Of a stretch of 64,000 bases of DNA, positions 16,580 to 25,566 are shown one piece after another. Positions within the stretch are counted from its first letter, which is position 1, and each line of letters begins with the position of its first letter. Made by a program: the position numbers and the translations under genes. The stretch comes from Wenyingzhuangia sp. 2_MG-2023. GTDB lineage: Bacteria; Bacteroidota; Bacteroidia; Flavobacteriales; Flavobacteriaceae. Where the stretch lies: positions 1 to 64,000 of the forward strand of contig NZ_JAUOSB010000009.1 of assembly GCF_030548295.1 (NCBI RefSeq), in the 5' to 3' direction. Below the pieces are notes generated by a model, which did no database searches, was not told the DNA's origin, and worked only from the letters and a program-made list of their open reading frames with translations.

Positions 16580-17584
16580 CTACTTCTGCATCAAGTTTTC
16601 TACATTCCCAAATTTATCCAAAATTTCGTTCATCACATCGTACACTCTCTGAGCAGTATCTTCGGTTACTAATTTTGATCTGTAATCTTTAAAATCACGA
16701 ATTCCTTTAAAATAGTTGGCATAATGTCTACGAGTCTCCATAACAGCCTGTCTTTCATTTTCTTTCCAAGCAATTTCCATTTCTAAATGTCTACGTGCTA
16801 CCTCTACTCTATCTTGAATAGAAGCAATAGGTAAATGCTCACCTGTGGCCATAAAATGTTTCACTTCTTTAAAAAACCAAGGATTACCAATGCTTGCACG
16901 ACCAATCATACAACCATCTAATCCGTAATCGTCACGCATTTCTATGGCTCGTTCTGGTGTGGTTACATCTCCGTTTCCAAATACAGGAATGTGCATTCTC
17001 TGATTGTTTTTTACCGCTGCAATTCTCGTCCAATCTGCATCTCCTTTGTACATTTGAGCACGTGTACGTCCGTGAATAGAAATGGCTGCACAACCTACAT
17101 CTTGCAAACGTTCTGCAACTTCTTCTATCATGATAGAGTTTTCATCCCAGCCCAAACGTGTTTTTACTGTAATAGGTAAATTCGTGTGTTTTACCATGGC
17201 TTTGGTCAAAGAAACCATCAAATCAATATCCTTTAAAATTCCAGCCCCAGCTCCTTTGCTGACCACTTTTTTTACAGGACAACCAAAATTGATGTCAATA
17301 ATATCTGGTTTCGATTGCTCTACAATTTCTACCGTTCGTAACATAGACTCTAAATTGGCTCCAAAAATCTGAATTCCTACAGGACGTTCTTTTTCATAAA
17401 TATCCAATTTCTTTACACTTTTTGCAGCATCACGAATCAATCCTTCCGAAGAAATAAACTCAGTGTATACCAAGTCAGCACCTTGTTCTTTACACAAGGC
17501 TCTAAAAGGAGGATCACTTACATCTTCCATAGGAGCTAACAACAAAGGAAAATCACACAATTCTATATCACCAATTTTCACCAT
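16580..17584 (-). CDS. dusB: tRNA-dihydrouridine synthase (DusB type)
   Basis: This 334-residue FMN enzyme reduces uridines in the tRNA D-loop. Starting at 17584 (MVKIGDIELCDFPLLLAPME) places the FMN-binding strand at residues 13-20. An upstream in-frame ATG adds 11 residues over the promoter. Conserved blocks are QIFGANLE (72-79), INFGCPVKKVVSKGAG with catalytic Cys102, and SIHGRTRAQMYKGDADW. The C-terminal helical domain carries RRHYANYFKG. The family normally uses these motifs exactly. It is a single gene with its own promoter. Confidence 0.93.
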   Translation of the reverse strand: MVKIGDIELCDFPLLLAPMEDVSDPPFRALCKEQGADLVYTEFISSEGLIRDAAKSVKKLDIYEKERPVGIQIFGANLESMLRTVEIVEQSKPDIIDINFGCPVKKVVSKGAGAGILKDIDLMVSLTKAMVKHTNLPITVKTRLGWDENSIMIEEVAERLQDVGCAAISIHGRTRAQMYKGDADWTRIAAVKNNQRMHIPVFGNGDVTTPERAIEMRDDYGLDGCMIGRASIGNPWFFKEVKHFMATGEHLPIASIQDRVEVARRHLEMEIAWKENERQAVMETRRHYANYFKGIRDFKDYRSKLVTEDTAQRVYDVMNEILDKFGNVENLMQK

Positions 17585-17606
17585 AACATCTTGATTTAAA
17601 GGTTTG

Positions 17607-17637
17607 CAAAGATACAATTACAAATTGCATTTTACAA
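17607..17637 (-). promoter_or_regulatory. Promoter of dusB
   Basis: On the minus strand TTG (17637-17635) and TATCTTTG (17614-17607) are 20 bases apart, a full flavobacterial promoter. The dusB start lies 22 bases downstream. Confidence 0.7.
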
Positions 17638-17659
17638 TCAACCATTCCTTATATAACAC

Positions 17660-17693
17660 AAAAAATCCTTCTTACTGTACGAAGAAGGATTTT
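17660..17693 (-). terminator. Intrinsic terminator after the ferredoxin gene
   Basis: The inverted repeat aaaatccttctt / aagaaggatttt (loop of about 8) is followed by U residues on the minus strand. It lies 22 bases after the ferredoxin stop and before the dusB promoter. Confidence 0.85.
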
Positions 17694-17714
17694 GATACTT
17701 TTATATTGTAAAAT

Positions 17715-18041
17715 TTACACTTCAGACTCTGGAGCTAATTCTATTTCCAATCCATCCAACGCTTCTGTAATTGGAATTTGACATCCCAAACGAGAATTGT
17801 CTTCTACATAAAAAGCCTGATCTAACATATCTTCTTCTGCATCTTGTTTTTCTGGCAACTCATGATCCGACAACACATAACACTGGCAAGAAGCACACAT
17901 GGCCATACCTCCACAAGTTCCTTCTACAGGCAACTCATAAGCTTTACAAAGCTCCATGATGTTCATTGCCATATCCGTAGGAGCTTGCAACTCATGAACG
18001 ACTCCTTCTCTATCTTTAATTTTTATGGTAATATCAGACAT
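17715..18041 (-). CDS. 2Fe-2S ferredoxin (adrenodoxin type)
   Basis: This 108-residue electron carrier binds a [2Fe-2S] cluster through Cys43, Cys49, Cys52 and Cys87, in the spacing C-x5-C-x2-C-x34-C seen in the motif EGTCGGMAMCASCQC followed by RLGCQIP. This is the adrenodoxin/Isc-ferredoxin class rather than the plant type. The C-terminus is acidic. In Bacteroidota such stand-alone ferredoxins may serve Fe-S assembly or oxygenases; no partner sits next to it, so the role is open. A -7 element TATCTTTG is at 18090-18083 on the minus strand, about 42 bases before the start. Confidence 0.94.
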   Translation of the reverse strand: MSDITIKIKDREGVVHELQAPTDMAMNIMELCKAYELPVEGTCGGMAMCASCQCYVLSDHELPEKQDAEEDMLDQAFYVEDNSRLGCQIPITEALDGLEIELAPESEV

Positions 18042-18117
18042 GTTACTGAATTTAAATTAACTATAATCCTAAAATTGAGGTGCAAAGATACAACCTATCA
18101 CTTAATTAATAAAATGA

Positions 18118-19428
18118 TTATCTAAAATTCCTTTTTCTTCCCAATTTAGATTCAGCACTTTTTTTATTCTGTACCCATTTTGGAGCTTCTCCAGCTTTTA
18201 CTTTCTTTTTTGCAGTTCTTGGCTTTTGTGCTGCTTTGGGAGAACTTGTTCTAGAAGGACCTTTTTTCAAAGCTTTTAGCTCATCTGCTGTAGGAGCTTT
18301 AAAAGCATAACCTTCTAAATTTTGTAAAGGCAATTTTAATTTCAACAATTTTTCAATATCAATTGCATACTTAACTTCTTCACCGCTTACTAGAGAAATA
18401 GCTTCTCCACTAGCTCCTGCTCTACCTGTACGACCAATTCGGTGTACATAATCTTCAGGAATATTTGGCAATTCATAATTGATAACGTGAGGCAACAAAG
18501 GAATGTCCAAACCACGAGCTGCAATATCTGTAGCCACCAATACTCTTACTGAATTTTTCTTAAATCCATCCAATGCTTTGGTTCTAGCAGCTTGACTTTT
18601 GTTTCCGTGAATAGCCGCAGCTGTAACTCCAGATTTTGCCAGTTTTTCTGCCAAACGATTTGCTCCGTGCTTGGTTCTTGTAAAAATTAAAACCTGACTC
18701 CAGTTTCCTTTTTTCACCATTCCAATCACCGCTTCTGCTTTGTCTTCTTTGTTTACATTGTAAAAAGTTTGTGTCACTTTTTGTGCTGTAGAATTTTGTG
18801 GTGCAGAAGCTACAGAAATAGGATTGTGCATAAACGTATTTGCCAAAGCCTTTATATCTTCTGAAAATGTTGCAGAAAACAATAAGTTTTGACGTTCAGA
18901 CGGCATCAATGCTAAAATCTTTTTAATGTCTCTTAAAAACCCCATGTCTAACATACGGTCTGCTTCGTCCAACACCAAAACTTCAATTTTAGACAAAGAC
19001 AACGCATCTTGACTTATCAAATCTAACAATCTACCTGGTGTAGCAACCAACACATCTACACCTCTTTTTAAGGTCGTAATTTGTGGTTTTGGTTTTACTC
19101 CTCCAAAAATCACTGCTGATCGCATGTCTAAAAACTCACTATATTCTCTTACGTTTTCGTAAACCTGAGCAGCCAATTCTCTTGTTGGTGTTAACACCAA
19201 GGCTCTTAAAGGCCTGCGTTTCCACTTATTTTGAGTTGATAAAATATGTAACAATGGCAAGGTAAATCCTGCTGTTTTTCCTGTTCCTGTCTGTGCAGAT
19301 GCTAATACATCTCTTCTTTCTAAAATGGGTGGAATTGCTTTTAGCTGAATGGGAGATGGTTTTGTATATCCCTTTTTTTGGATGGCTTTTACAATAGCCT
19401 CCGATAATCCTAAAGATTCAAATGTCAT
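18118..19428 (-). CDS. DEAD-box RNA helicase (RhlE-like)
   Basis: This 436-residue ATP-dependent RNA helicase has the Q motif region [11 protein letters not shown] (23-33) and motif I AQTGTGKT (45-52). It also has PTREL (81-85), the DEAD box at 154-157 and SAT at 185-187. The C-terminal RecA domain carries [14 protein letters not shown] and [11 protein letters not shown] basic tail (about 380-436, rich in K, R, A, P) likely binds RNA. Such helicases aid ribosome assembly and mRNA decay, often in the cold. The 5' UTR contains a 9-bp hairpin (19441-19464). Confidence 0.95.
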   Translation of the reverse strand: MTFESLGLSEAIVKAIQKKGYTKPSPIQLKAIPPILERRDVLASAQTGTGKTAGFTLPLLHILSTQNKWKRRPLRALVLTPTRELAAQVYENVREYSEFLDMRSAVIFGGVKPKPQITTLKRGVDVLVATPGRLLDLISQDALSLSKIEVLVLDEADRMLDMGFLRDIKKILALMPSERQNLLFSATFSEDIKALANTFMHNPISVASAPQNSTAQKVTQTFYNVNKEDKAEAVIGMVKKGNWSQVLIFTRTKHGANRLAEKLAKSGVTAAAIHGNKSQAARTKALDGFKKNSVRVLVATDIAARGLDIPLLPHVINYELPNIPEDYVHRIGRTGRAGASGEAISLVSGEEVKYAIDIEKLLKLKLPLQNLEGYAFKAPTADELKALKKGPSRTSSPKAAQKPRTAKKKVKAGEAPKWVQNKKSAESKLGRKRNFR

Positions 19429-19440
19429 AAATAAAATTTA

Positions 19441-19464
19441 AGAATCAACACTTTAGTTGATTCT
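19441..19464 (-). promoter_or_regulatory. Hairpin in the 5' UTR of the DEAD-box helicase gene
   Basis: A perfect 9-bp inverted repeat, AGAATCAAC and GTTGATTCT, with a 6-nt loop lies 12 bases upstream of the helicase ATG. It sits inside the predicted leader: a -7 element TATCTTTG occupies 19482-19475 on the minus strand, placing the transcript start near 19469. No U-run follows, so it is not a terminator. A role in translation control or mRNA stability is an inference. Confidence 0.5.
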
Positions 19465-19546
19465 GTCGAGGGAGCAAAGATACTACTAAATAAATGATAT
19501 ACCCTATATTTTTTGTATTGTTGATTATGAGACAGATAGCCAACAA

Positions 19547-21025
19547 TTACTTCTTACTTATTTTACAAATAGAAGATACTCCATAAAGTGAATTGTATTT
19601 TAAGACTATTTCTGTTTGATATTTTGAAACATCTATTTTAAAATCATTTTTTTTCATGAGTGTTGCTCTCGACAATATTTGTGGTTTGTCTAAAACATCG
19701 GTATAAACAAATTGATTTTCTAAGATAAGTTCATCCCATTCTTTGGGTGATTTTACATCTTTACTTCGTAAAATATGCTCATAGTTATTGATACCTGTTT
19801 CGTAATAATAATGTTCTCTAACATCTAAATTCTTAACAATAAAAATTGCTTCTGGATGTTTTTTGATAAAATTTATCAATGCTAAATTATTGTCGTAATT
19901 ATAGTTGTGATTGGGATACAAGCCGTAAAAAAAATTCCACACTCCTAAAAAAATAGCTACTGACCAACCTATTTGATAAGGAAACTTGTAATAATAAAAC
20001 AAAGTCATCACTGTTAAAATAGGTAACATCACCAAAAACTCAACATTGCCCACCGCATAAAAAGCAAACAAGAAATGAAAAACTAAAACACTTAACGTTG
20101 TGTAAAAAAACACCTTGTGAACTCTTTCTCGTTTCACAAATGTTTTTTTCTGAATCATACGTCTAACAACAGAAACCAACAATAGCACACCTAAAAGCAA
20201 GGGAATACAATACCAATATGATTTTTTAATCAAAAATAAAACAGTAGGATGGACTTGAATAAATGCTCTAATACTACTTATTACAAGCATCACAAAATTC
20301 ATAATTCCCATTTCAGATTTTGCGCTTCCTAAGTAATAATCTTGAAATACAAACCTTAGAAAACTAGCTACAGTCAGTGCTTCTTCTGTGTAAAAAACCA
20401 CCATAGCATAAACAATCGGAATAAGTATTGCAGACGAACCAAATAGAAGTAGGTATTTTATTTTTTTAAAACCTACTGCCACTCCAAGCAACAAACCTAA
20501 CCACCAAAAAAAATGTATTTGATGAAACAAACACGCTACGGTTGCAAAAAAACCACTTATAAAAACATCCTTATAGGTTAGCTTTTCTGAAAAGATCAAA
20601 AAATAAAGACTGGCCAACATAGAAAAAAATAGCGGTACTATATAAGCTTCATTCTCCGTACCAAATCTCAAAAAATTATAACTAAACGCAACAACAAGTA
20701 TCAAAATACTTCTTTCTTTTTTAGCTAAACACAATCTTTTAAACACTGAATTCAACACCAACAACGTGCCTAAAACCAAAATTGAATTGACGTATTTAGC
20801 AATCAATAACACGTTGGGATTAGCATTGAAAAAATAAAAAGGTTTTAGAACAACATACATAAAAACATTGTACAACAAGTGATGTGGCCTAAACAAATGT
20901 TCTCCATATTTAATATTGGCCGCATAGCTATACCCATCTAAAGAAGAATTATTGGTAGGAAACAACAAGTAACACAGCGCTATTACAACAAATACACTTT
21001 CTATTCTTAACGCTTTAATCTTCAT
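19547..21025 (-). CDS. Polytopic membrane protein, possible GT-C glycosyltransferase
   Basis: This 492-residue protein has about eleven hydrophobic segments between residues 10 and 365, followed by a soluble C-terminal domain of about 120 residues. After TM1 comes NNSSLDGYSYA, an acidic residue in the first outer loop as in GT-C enzymes (ArnT, PMT, dolichyl-P-sugar users). The loop GEHLFRPHHLLYN follows. This layout suggests a lipid-linked sugar transferase acting on the outer face of the inner membrane, but no motif is decisive and I do not recognise a specific family. It stands alone between the helicase and the RluA-type gene, apparently with its own promoter. Confidence 0.6.
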   Translation of the reverse strand: MKIKALRIESVFVVIALCYLLFPTNNSSLDGYSYAANIKYGEHLFRPHHLLYNVFMYVVLKPFYFFNANPNVLLIAKYVNSILVLGTLLVLNSVFKRLCLAKKERSILILVVAFSYNFLRFGTENEAYIVPLFFSMLASLYFLIFSEKLTYKDVFISGFFATVACLFHQIHFFWWLGLLLGVAVGFKKIKYLLLFGSSAILIPIVYAMVVFYTEEALTVASFLRFVFQDYYLGSAKSEMGIMNFVMLVISSIRAFIQVHPTVLFLIKKSYWYCIPLLLGVLLLVSVVRRMIQKKTFVKRERVHKVFFYTTLSVLVFHFLFAFYAVGNVEFLVMLPILTVMTLFYYYKFPYQIGWSVAIFLGVWNFFYGLYPNHNYNYDNNLALINFIKKHPEAIFIVKNLDVREHYYYETGINNYEHILRSKDVKSPKEWDELILENQFVYTDVLDKPQILSRATLMKKNDFKIDVSKYQTEIVLKYNSLYGVSSICKISKK

Positions 21026-21131
21026 TCTTAGTTATAGTTTACCTTTGCCACAAAACGCTGACTAAAGTAACACTTTATTGTCAATAGCTATTTGTTTGAC
21101 ATTTGACAAATCATCATTTTAAAAAAAATAA

Positions 21132-22001
21132 ATGAACATTTTAGAAAAACACATCCCTCCTAGCTTATCTACCCCAAAAAGATTGTCTGATTATGCTGTG
21201 GGTATATTCCAAAGCATACCTAGCAAAGCAGGAATTAAAAAAGCTCTAAAAAAAGGTTTGATTCTAGTGAACAAACACAGAGGAATTTCTGGAGAATTTA
21301 TCTGCGGTGGAGAAACTATAGAACTTATAGAGGATGAAACTGTTGCTAAAAAAAACATTGACCTAAAACTTGATGTTATTTGGGAAGACGATTATTTGGC
21401 TGTTATTTACAAACCTGCTGGACTTTTAGTTAGCGGGAACAAAGCAAAAACAGTTACCAATGCACTAGCCTTTAACTTACAACCAAGCAACTTGCCCAAC
21501 GCTGTAAAACCTCAACCAGTACATCGTTTGGATTTTGCAACCAGCGGTCTTCTATTAATTGGCAAAACTGCGGATAGCATTGCCATATTAGGTAAGCTAT
21601 TTGAAGAAAAAAAAATTCAGAAAAATTACATAGCAGTTACCATAGGTACAATGGAAAAACAAGAAGGAGCTATTGATACATTTATTGATGACAAAGAAAG
21701 TCTCTCCAACTATAACGTACTAAAAACTATTGTTTCTGAAAAATACGATTTTTTAAATTTGGTAAAACTATCACCAAAAACAGGAAGAAGACATCAATTA
21801 AGAATTCATTGTGCACATATAGGAAATCCTATTCTAGGAGACACAACTTATGGTATAGAAGGAAAAATACTTACAGGAAAAGGTTTGTTTCTACATGCGA
21901 AGTCGTTAGAATTTAAACATCCGTACACACGAGAAAAACTATTAATCTCCAAAGAAACACCTAAAAAATTTGATTGGTTGTTTTCTTCAAAACTAACCTA
22001 A
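21132..22001 (+). CDS. RluA-family pseudouridine synthase
   Basis: This 289-residue enzyme isomerises uridine in rRNA or tRNA. An S4-like N-terminal segment is present (SDYAVGIFQSIPSKAGIKKALKKGLILVN, about 20-50). The catalytic block PQPVHRLDFATSGLLLIGKT contains the Asp in HRLD at about residue 137. The block TGRRHQLRIHCAHIGNPILGDTTYG (about 218-242) is the family's second signature. The target base cannot be predicted. The gene ends next to the SRP RNA gene on the opposite strand, with a shared terminator between. Confidence 0.92.
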   Translation: MNILEKHIPPSLSTPKRLSDYAVGIFQSIPSKAGIKKALKKGLILVNKHRGISGEFICGGETIELIEDETVAKKNIDLKLDVIWEDDYLAVIYKPAGLLVSGNKAKTVTNALAFNLQPSNLPNAVKPQPVHRLDFATSGLLLIGKTADSIAILGKLFEEKKIQKNYIAVTIGTMEKQEGAIDTFIDDKESLSNYNVLKTIVSEKYDFLNLVKLSPKTGRRHQLRIHCAHIGNPILGDTTYGIEGKILTGKGLFLHAKSLEFKHPYTREKLLISKETPKKFDWLFSSKLT

Positions 22002-22006
22002 AACAC

Positions 22007-22034
22007 AAAATCCAGTCGTTAAGACTGGATTTCT
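22007..22034. terminator. Bidirectional terminator between the RluA-type gene and SRP RNA
   Basis: The stem aaatccagtc / gactggattt with loop gttaa has short T-runs on both sides. It can end the rightward pseudouridine synthase transcript and the leftward SRP RNA transcript. Confidence 0.75.
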
Positions 22035-22078
22035 GTATAAATAAACTTACTAATGTTTCGTTGAAAAAGGGTAAGCGA

Positions 22079-22165
22079 ACTACATCACACCGCTACGACC
22101 AAGTACCCTTGCTGCGTTCCCGCCCTGGGGGAATTCCGAGGGAGCTAGTTGTGTAGGACTTACCC
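22079..22165 (-). ncRNA. ffs: Signal recognition particle RNA (small bacterial type)
   Basis: The minus strand forms a long hairpin closed by GGGTAAG at the 5' end and CTTACCC at the 3' end. The apical part holds the SRP helix-8 core: CAGG on the 5' side, a GGAA-type tetraloop in GCGGGAACGC, and AGCA on the 3' side (ACGCAGCAAGGG). This core binds the Ffh M domain. The predicted length (about 87-100 nt) fits the small 4.5S form without an Alu domain. A full promoter ends 5 bases upstream of the 5' G, which fixes that end; the 3' end is less certain. Confidence 0.9.
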
Positions 22166-22170
22166 GACTG

Positions 22171-22201
22171 CAAATCTACAACCTTATTACAATTCTCACA
22201 A
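22171..22201 (-). promoter_or_regulatory. Promoter of the SRP RNA gene
   Basis: On the minus strand TTG (22201-22199) and TAGATTTG (22178-22171) are 20 bases apart. The SRP RNA's first paired G is 6 bases past the -7 element, the expected transcription start distance in Bacteroidota. Confidence 0.75.
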
Positions 22202-22308
22202 CATTTAACACATCATTTTTTAACATAGAATTCATCTTGTTGCAACTAGGTACTTTAGCCTAATAAATAACTATATTTGCCCATAAATTTTAAATAAAAA
22301 TAGTTCTC

Positions 22309-22824
22309 ATGAATTCATTTTTCAGCACAAAACCAGTTATAAAATTCGGATTGATTTCTGGTTTTCTATTAGTTTTAAACGAGTTGATCTTGTATTACGC
22401 AACCAACACCAACCCTTATATTGGAGAAAGAACCTCTTTCTTTTCGTTATTAGGACTATTGATCCCTATCATATTAGTTGTTATCACGTTGGTTTATTTA
22501 AAGAAACACGGCACTTTTAACAGTTTTGGAGAAATCATCAAACCAGGATTGATTGTTGGGTTTTTAACCGCATTGGTTTACATTATTTACACGCTTTTGT
22601 TTGTTTACAACATAGAACCAGACACCATGGCAAAATTTGAGCAAATCAACAGAGAACGTTTGTTAGCTTCTGGTCAGTTTGACAAAACTGAAGATTTAAA
22701 CAATGCTGTACAATTGGCAAACAATGCTTTTTTACCAGGAACTATTTTGTTTAGCATTGCCATCAATTTATTTATTGGCTTTATTACTGCCATCATTACT
22801 GCTATATTTGTTCGAAATAAATAA
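22309..22824 (+). CDS. DUF4199 membrane protein
   Basis: This 171-residue protein has four hydrophobic helices (about 10-30, 42-62, 77-100, 145-168) and a polar segment between TM3 and TM4 containing MAKFEQINRERLLASGQ. This matches DUF4199, a family of small Bacteroidota inner membrane proteins. Members are commonly upstream of a GT2 glycosyltransferase, exactly as here (7 bases to the next start). A role in lipid-linked sugar handling is suggested by this pairing but unproven. A -7 element TATATTTG lies at 22272-22279. Confidence 0.88.
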   Translation: MNSFFSTKPVIKFGLISGFLLVLNELILYYATNTNPYIGERTSFFSLLGLLIPIILVVITLVYLKKHGTFNSFGEIIKPGLIVGFLTALVYIIYTLLFVYNIEPDTMAKFEQINRERLLASGQFDKTEDLNNAVQLANNAFLPGTILFSIAINLFIGFITAIITAIFVRNK

Positions 22825-22831
22825 TAAAAAC

Positions 22832-23785
22832 ATGCAACTATCTATTGTAATTCCATTATTAAATGAAGAAGGTTCCTTACGGGAGCTACATCAGTGGATT
22901 GTAACCGTAATGGAACAAAACAACTATAGTTACGAACTTATATTTATTGACGACGGAAGCACAGACAATTCTTGGAAAGTCATCAACACTTTGCAATTAG
23001 AAAACCCACATGTAAAAGGAATTAAATTCCTGAAAAATTTTGGAAAATCGCAAGGTTTGAATGCTGGGTTTAAAAAAGCCCAAGGTGATGTTATTGTAAC
23101 TATGGATGCTGATTTGCAAGATAGTCCTGAAGAGATTCCTGACATGTACAAAATGATTTCCGAAGACGGCTATGATTTGGTCAGCGGATGGAAAAAGAAA
23201 CGTTACGATTCTAAAATAAGAAAAAACATTCCTTCTAAATTGTTCAATTGGGCAGCTAGAAAAACATCTGGAATTGAACTAAATGATTTTAATTGTGGAT
23301 TAAAAGCTTATAAAAATCAAGTCATTAAAAGTGTTGATGTAACTGGAGAAATGCACCGTTACATTCCCATACTTGCAAAAAATGTTGGTTTTAAAAATAT
23401 TGGAGAAAAAGCCGTTCAGCACCAAGCCAGAAAATATGGAGAAACTAAATTTGGAATCGATCGTTTTACCAACGGCTTCTTAGACTTGATTACCCTTTGG
23501 TTTTTGTCAAAATTTGGCAAACGTCCTATGCATTTCTTTGGTTTGATGGGAACATTTATGTTTGTTTTTGGTTTTTTTGTCACCGCATACATTGGTATTA
23601 ACAAACTTATCACCGTATTTTACCACCATCAAAAAGCAAGCTTAATTACAGATAACCCTTTATTTTACATCGCTTTAATCACTATGATTTTAGGGACTCA
23701 ACTCTTCATTGCAGGCTTTATTGGAGAGATGATATTAAAAAACAGAAAAACAAACAATTTATACTATATAGAAAAAGAAATCTAA
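22832..23785 (+). CDS. GT2 family glycosyltransferase (DPM1/ArnC-like)
   Basis: This 317-residue enzyme probably transfers a sugar from a nucleotide donor to a polyprenyl phosphate at the inner membrane. The start at 22832 gives MQLSIVIPLLNEEGSL, the standard GT2 opening. A longer frame (22703) runs through the DUF4199 gene and is rejected. Motifs are DDGSTD (40-45), the KNFGKSQGLNAGF block and the DAD metal site (92-94) followed by LQDSPEEIPDM. Two C-terminal TMs (about 235-260, 275-305) anchor it, the usual layout for DPM/GtrB-like enzymes. Confidence 0.92.
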   Translation: MQLSIVIPLLNEEGSLRELHQWIVTVMEQNNYSYELIFIDDGSTDNSWKVINTLQLENPHVKGIKFLKNFGKSQGLNAGFKKAQGDVIVTMDADLQDSPEEIPDMYKMISEDGYDLVSGWKKKRYDSKIRKNIPSKLFNWAARKTSGIELNDFNCGLKAYKNQVIKSVDVTGEMHRYIPILAKNVGFKNIGEKAVQHQARKYGETKFGIDRFTNGFLDLITLWFLSKFGKRPMHFFGLMGTFMFVFGFFVTAYIGINKLITVFYHHQKASLITDNPLFYIALITMILGTQLFIAGFIGEMILKNRKTNNLYYIEKEI

Positions 23786-23841
23786 ACTAGATTTTCTATA
23801 TTTATATCAACTAAAATATTAATTAAACTTATTAATTACAC

Positions 23842-25560
23842 ATGGTAACTCCTGAAATTATTGAAGCTTCAAAGCAATGGTTAAGTTCTACATTTGATGC
23901 AGAAACTCAAAAAGAAATCCAAGATTTAATAGACAATAACCCAGAAGAATTAACAGACCGATTCTATAAAAACATGGAATTTGGAACGGGAGGAATGCGT
24001 GGAGTTATGGGAGCTGGAACCAACAGAATTAATAAATATACACTAGGAAAAGCAACCCAAGGACTTTCTAATTTTTTAATAGCTAACAATGCTAACAAAG
24101 AAATTAGTGCTGTTATTGCTTACGATTGTCGTCACAACAGTAAAGAGTTTGCCAAAGTTGTAGCAGACGTTTTTACAGCAAATGGTATTAAAGTTTTTCT
24201 ATTTGATGATTTAAGAACCACTCCAGAATTGTCTTTTGCTGTTCGTCATTTAGGAGCTGATACAGGAATTGTACTAACCGCTTCTCACAACCCACCAGAA
24301 TATAATGGATACAAAGTTTACGGTGCAGATGGTTGCCAAGTAACTCCTCCAAATGATGGATTGATTATTAATGAAGTAAACAAAGTTTCTTTTGATACCA
24401 TTAAATTTGAAGCGAACGATAGTTTGTTAACTTATATTGGAGAAGACGTTGACAATGCTTTTAACGAAATATCTGTTGCCAAAGGAACCTTTGGAGATAT
24501 TGATAGATCTGCCTTAAAAGTTGTATTTACTTCATTACACGGAACGTCTATAAAATCGGTTCCTCAAGTGTTAGAGAAAGCAGGTTTTAGTGATGTTACT
24601 TTGGTAGAAGAACAAGCCGTTCCAAATGGTGATTTCCCTACCGTAAAGTCCCCAAACCCAGAAGAACCAGAAGCATTGGCAATGGCTACAGCATTGTCTA
24701 ACAAAATTGGAGCTGATATTTTAATGGGATGTGATCCTGATAGTGACCGTTTAGGAATTGCTGTTAGAGATTTAGAAGGAAACATGAAGTTGTTGAATGG
24801 TAACCAAACCATGATTTTAATGACTGATTTCTTAATCAAACAAAAAGAAGCTGCAGGAAAATTAAATGGAAATCAATTTACCGCAACTACCATTGTTTCA
24901 AGCGAAATGGTAAAAGTATTGGCAGACTATTACGGAATTGAAACCGTAATTACCTTAACAGGATTCAAATGGATTGGTAAATCTATCGCCGACTATCCTG
25001 AAAAGGAATTTATTGGTGGTGGTGAAGAAAGTTTTGGATACATGATTGGTGACTTTGTACGTGATAAAGATGCTGTTACCTCTTGTTTATTAGCTTGTGA
25101 AATGGCTGCTCATGCAAAAGCAAATGGAACTACGTTGTACCAACAATTGCTAGATATTTATGTTAAGCATGGTTTTTACAAAGAGTCGTTAATTTCTATT
25201 ACTAAAAAAGGAATGGATGGTGCTGCTCAAATCCAACAAATGCTCGTAGAATACCGTAACAATCCTATGAAGGAAATTTTAGGTTCTAAAGTAGCATACG
25301 TTTGTGATTATGAATCTTCCATCAAGAAAAACATCATCACTGGAGAAGAAACTACAATGGACATTCCTAAATCTAACGTATTGATTTATCATACAGAAGA
25401 CGGAACTAAAGTTTGTGTAAGACCTAGTGGTACAGAACCAAAAATCAAATTTTACTTTGGAGTAAAAGGTGCTTTAAGTAAAATTGAAGATGCTGAAAAA
25501 GTAGAAGCTCAATTAGATCAAAAAATACAAGATGTTATTAAGGAATTAAGCCTTAACTAA
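23842..25560 (+). CDS. Phospho-sugar mutase (phosphoglucomutase/phosphomannomutase)
   Basis: This 572-residue alpha-D-phosphohexomutase interconverts sugar 1- and 6-phosphates. The active-site phosphoserine is Ser148 in TASHNPPEYNGYK. The magnesium loop is DPDSD at 298-302, the sugar-binding loop GEESFG at 394-399, and the phosphate-binding loop RPSGTEPKIKFY lies near 525. Length fits the PgcA-type mutases of Bacteroidota. It may supply glucose 1-phosphate for polymer precursors, including the CTP-dependent pathway at 43-45 kb (inference). It is followed 6 bases later by the ABC exporter gene. Confidence 0.95.
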   Translation: MVTPEIIEASKQWLSSTFDAETQKEIQDLIDNNPEELTDRFYKNMEFGTGGMRGVMGAGTNRINKYTLGKATQGLSNFLIANNANKEISAVIAYDCRHNSKEFAKVVADVFTANGIKVFLFDDLRTTPELSFAVRHLGADTGIVLTASHNPPEYNGYKVYGADGCQVTPPNDGLIINEVNKVSFDTIKFEANDSLLTYIGEDVDNAFNEISVAKGTFGDIDRSALKVVFTSLHGTSIKSVPQVLEKAGFSDVTLVEEQAVPNGDFPTVKSPNPEEPEALAMATALSNKIGADILMGCDPDSDRLGIAVRDLEGNMKLLNGNQTMILMTDFLIKQKEAAGKLNGNQFTATTIVSSEMVKVLADYYGIETVITLTGFKWIGKSIADYPEKEFIGGGEESFGYMIGDFVRDKDAVTSCLLACEMAAHAKANGTTLYQQLLDIYVKHGFYKESLISITKKGMDGAAQIQQMLVEYRNNPMKEILGSKVAYVCDYESSIKKNIITGEETTMDIPKSNVLIYHTEDGTKVCVRPSGTEPKIKFYFGVKGALSKIEDAEKVEAQLDQKIQDVIKELSLN

Positions 25561-25566
25561 TTTTTA

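Noticed and set aside
22309-22330. DUF4199 promoter with full -33 element
   Set aside because: TTG candidates at 22237-22242 are 29 bases or more from the -7 element, outside the usual spacing; only the -7 is noted.
22703-22831. Upstream extension of the GT2 glycosyltransferase
   Set aside because: Lies inside the DUF4199 coding region in another frame; the GT2 motif begins at 22832.
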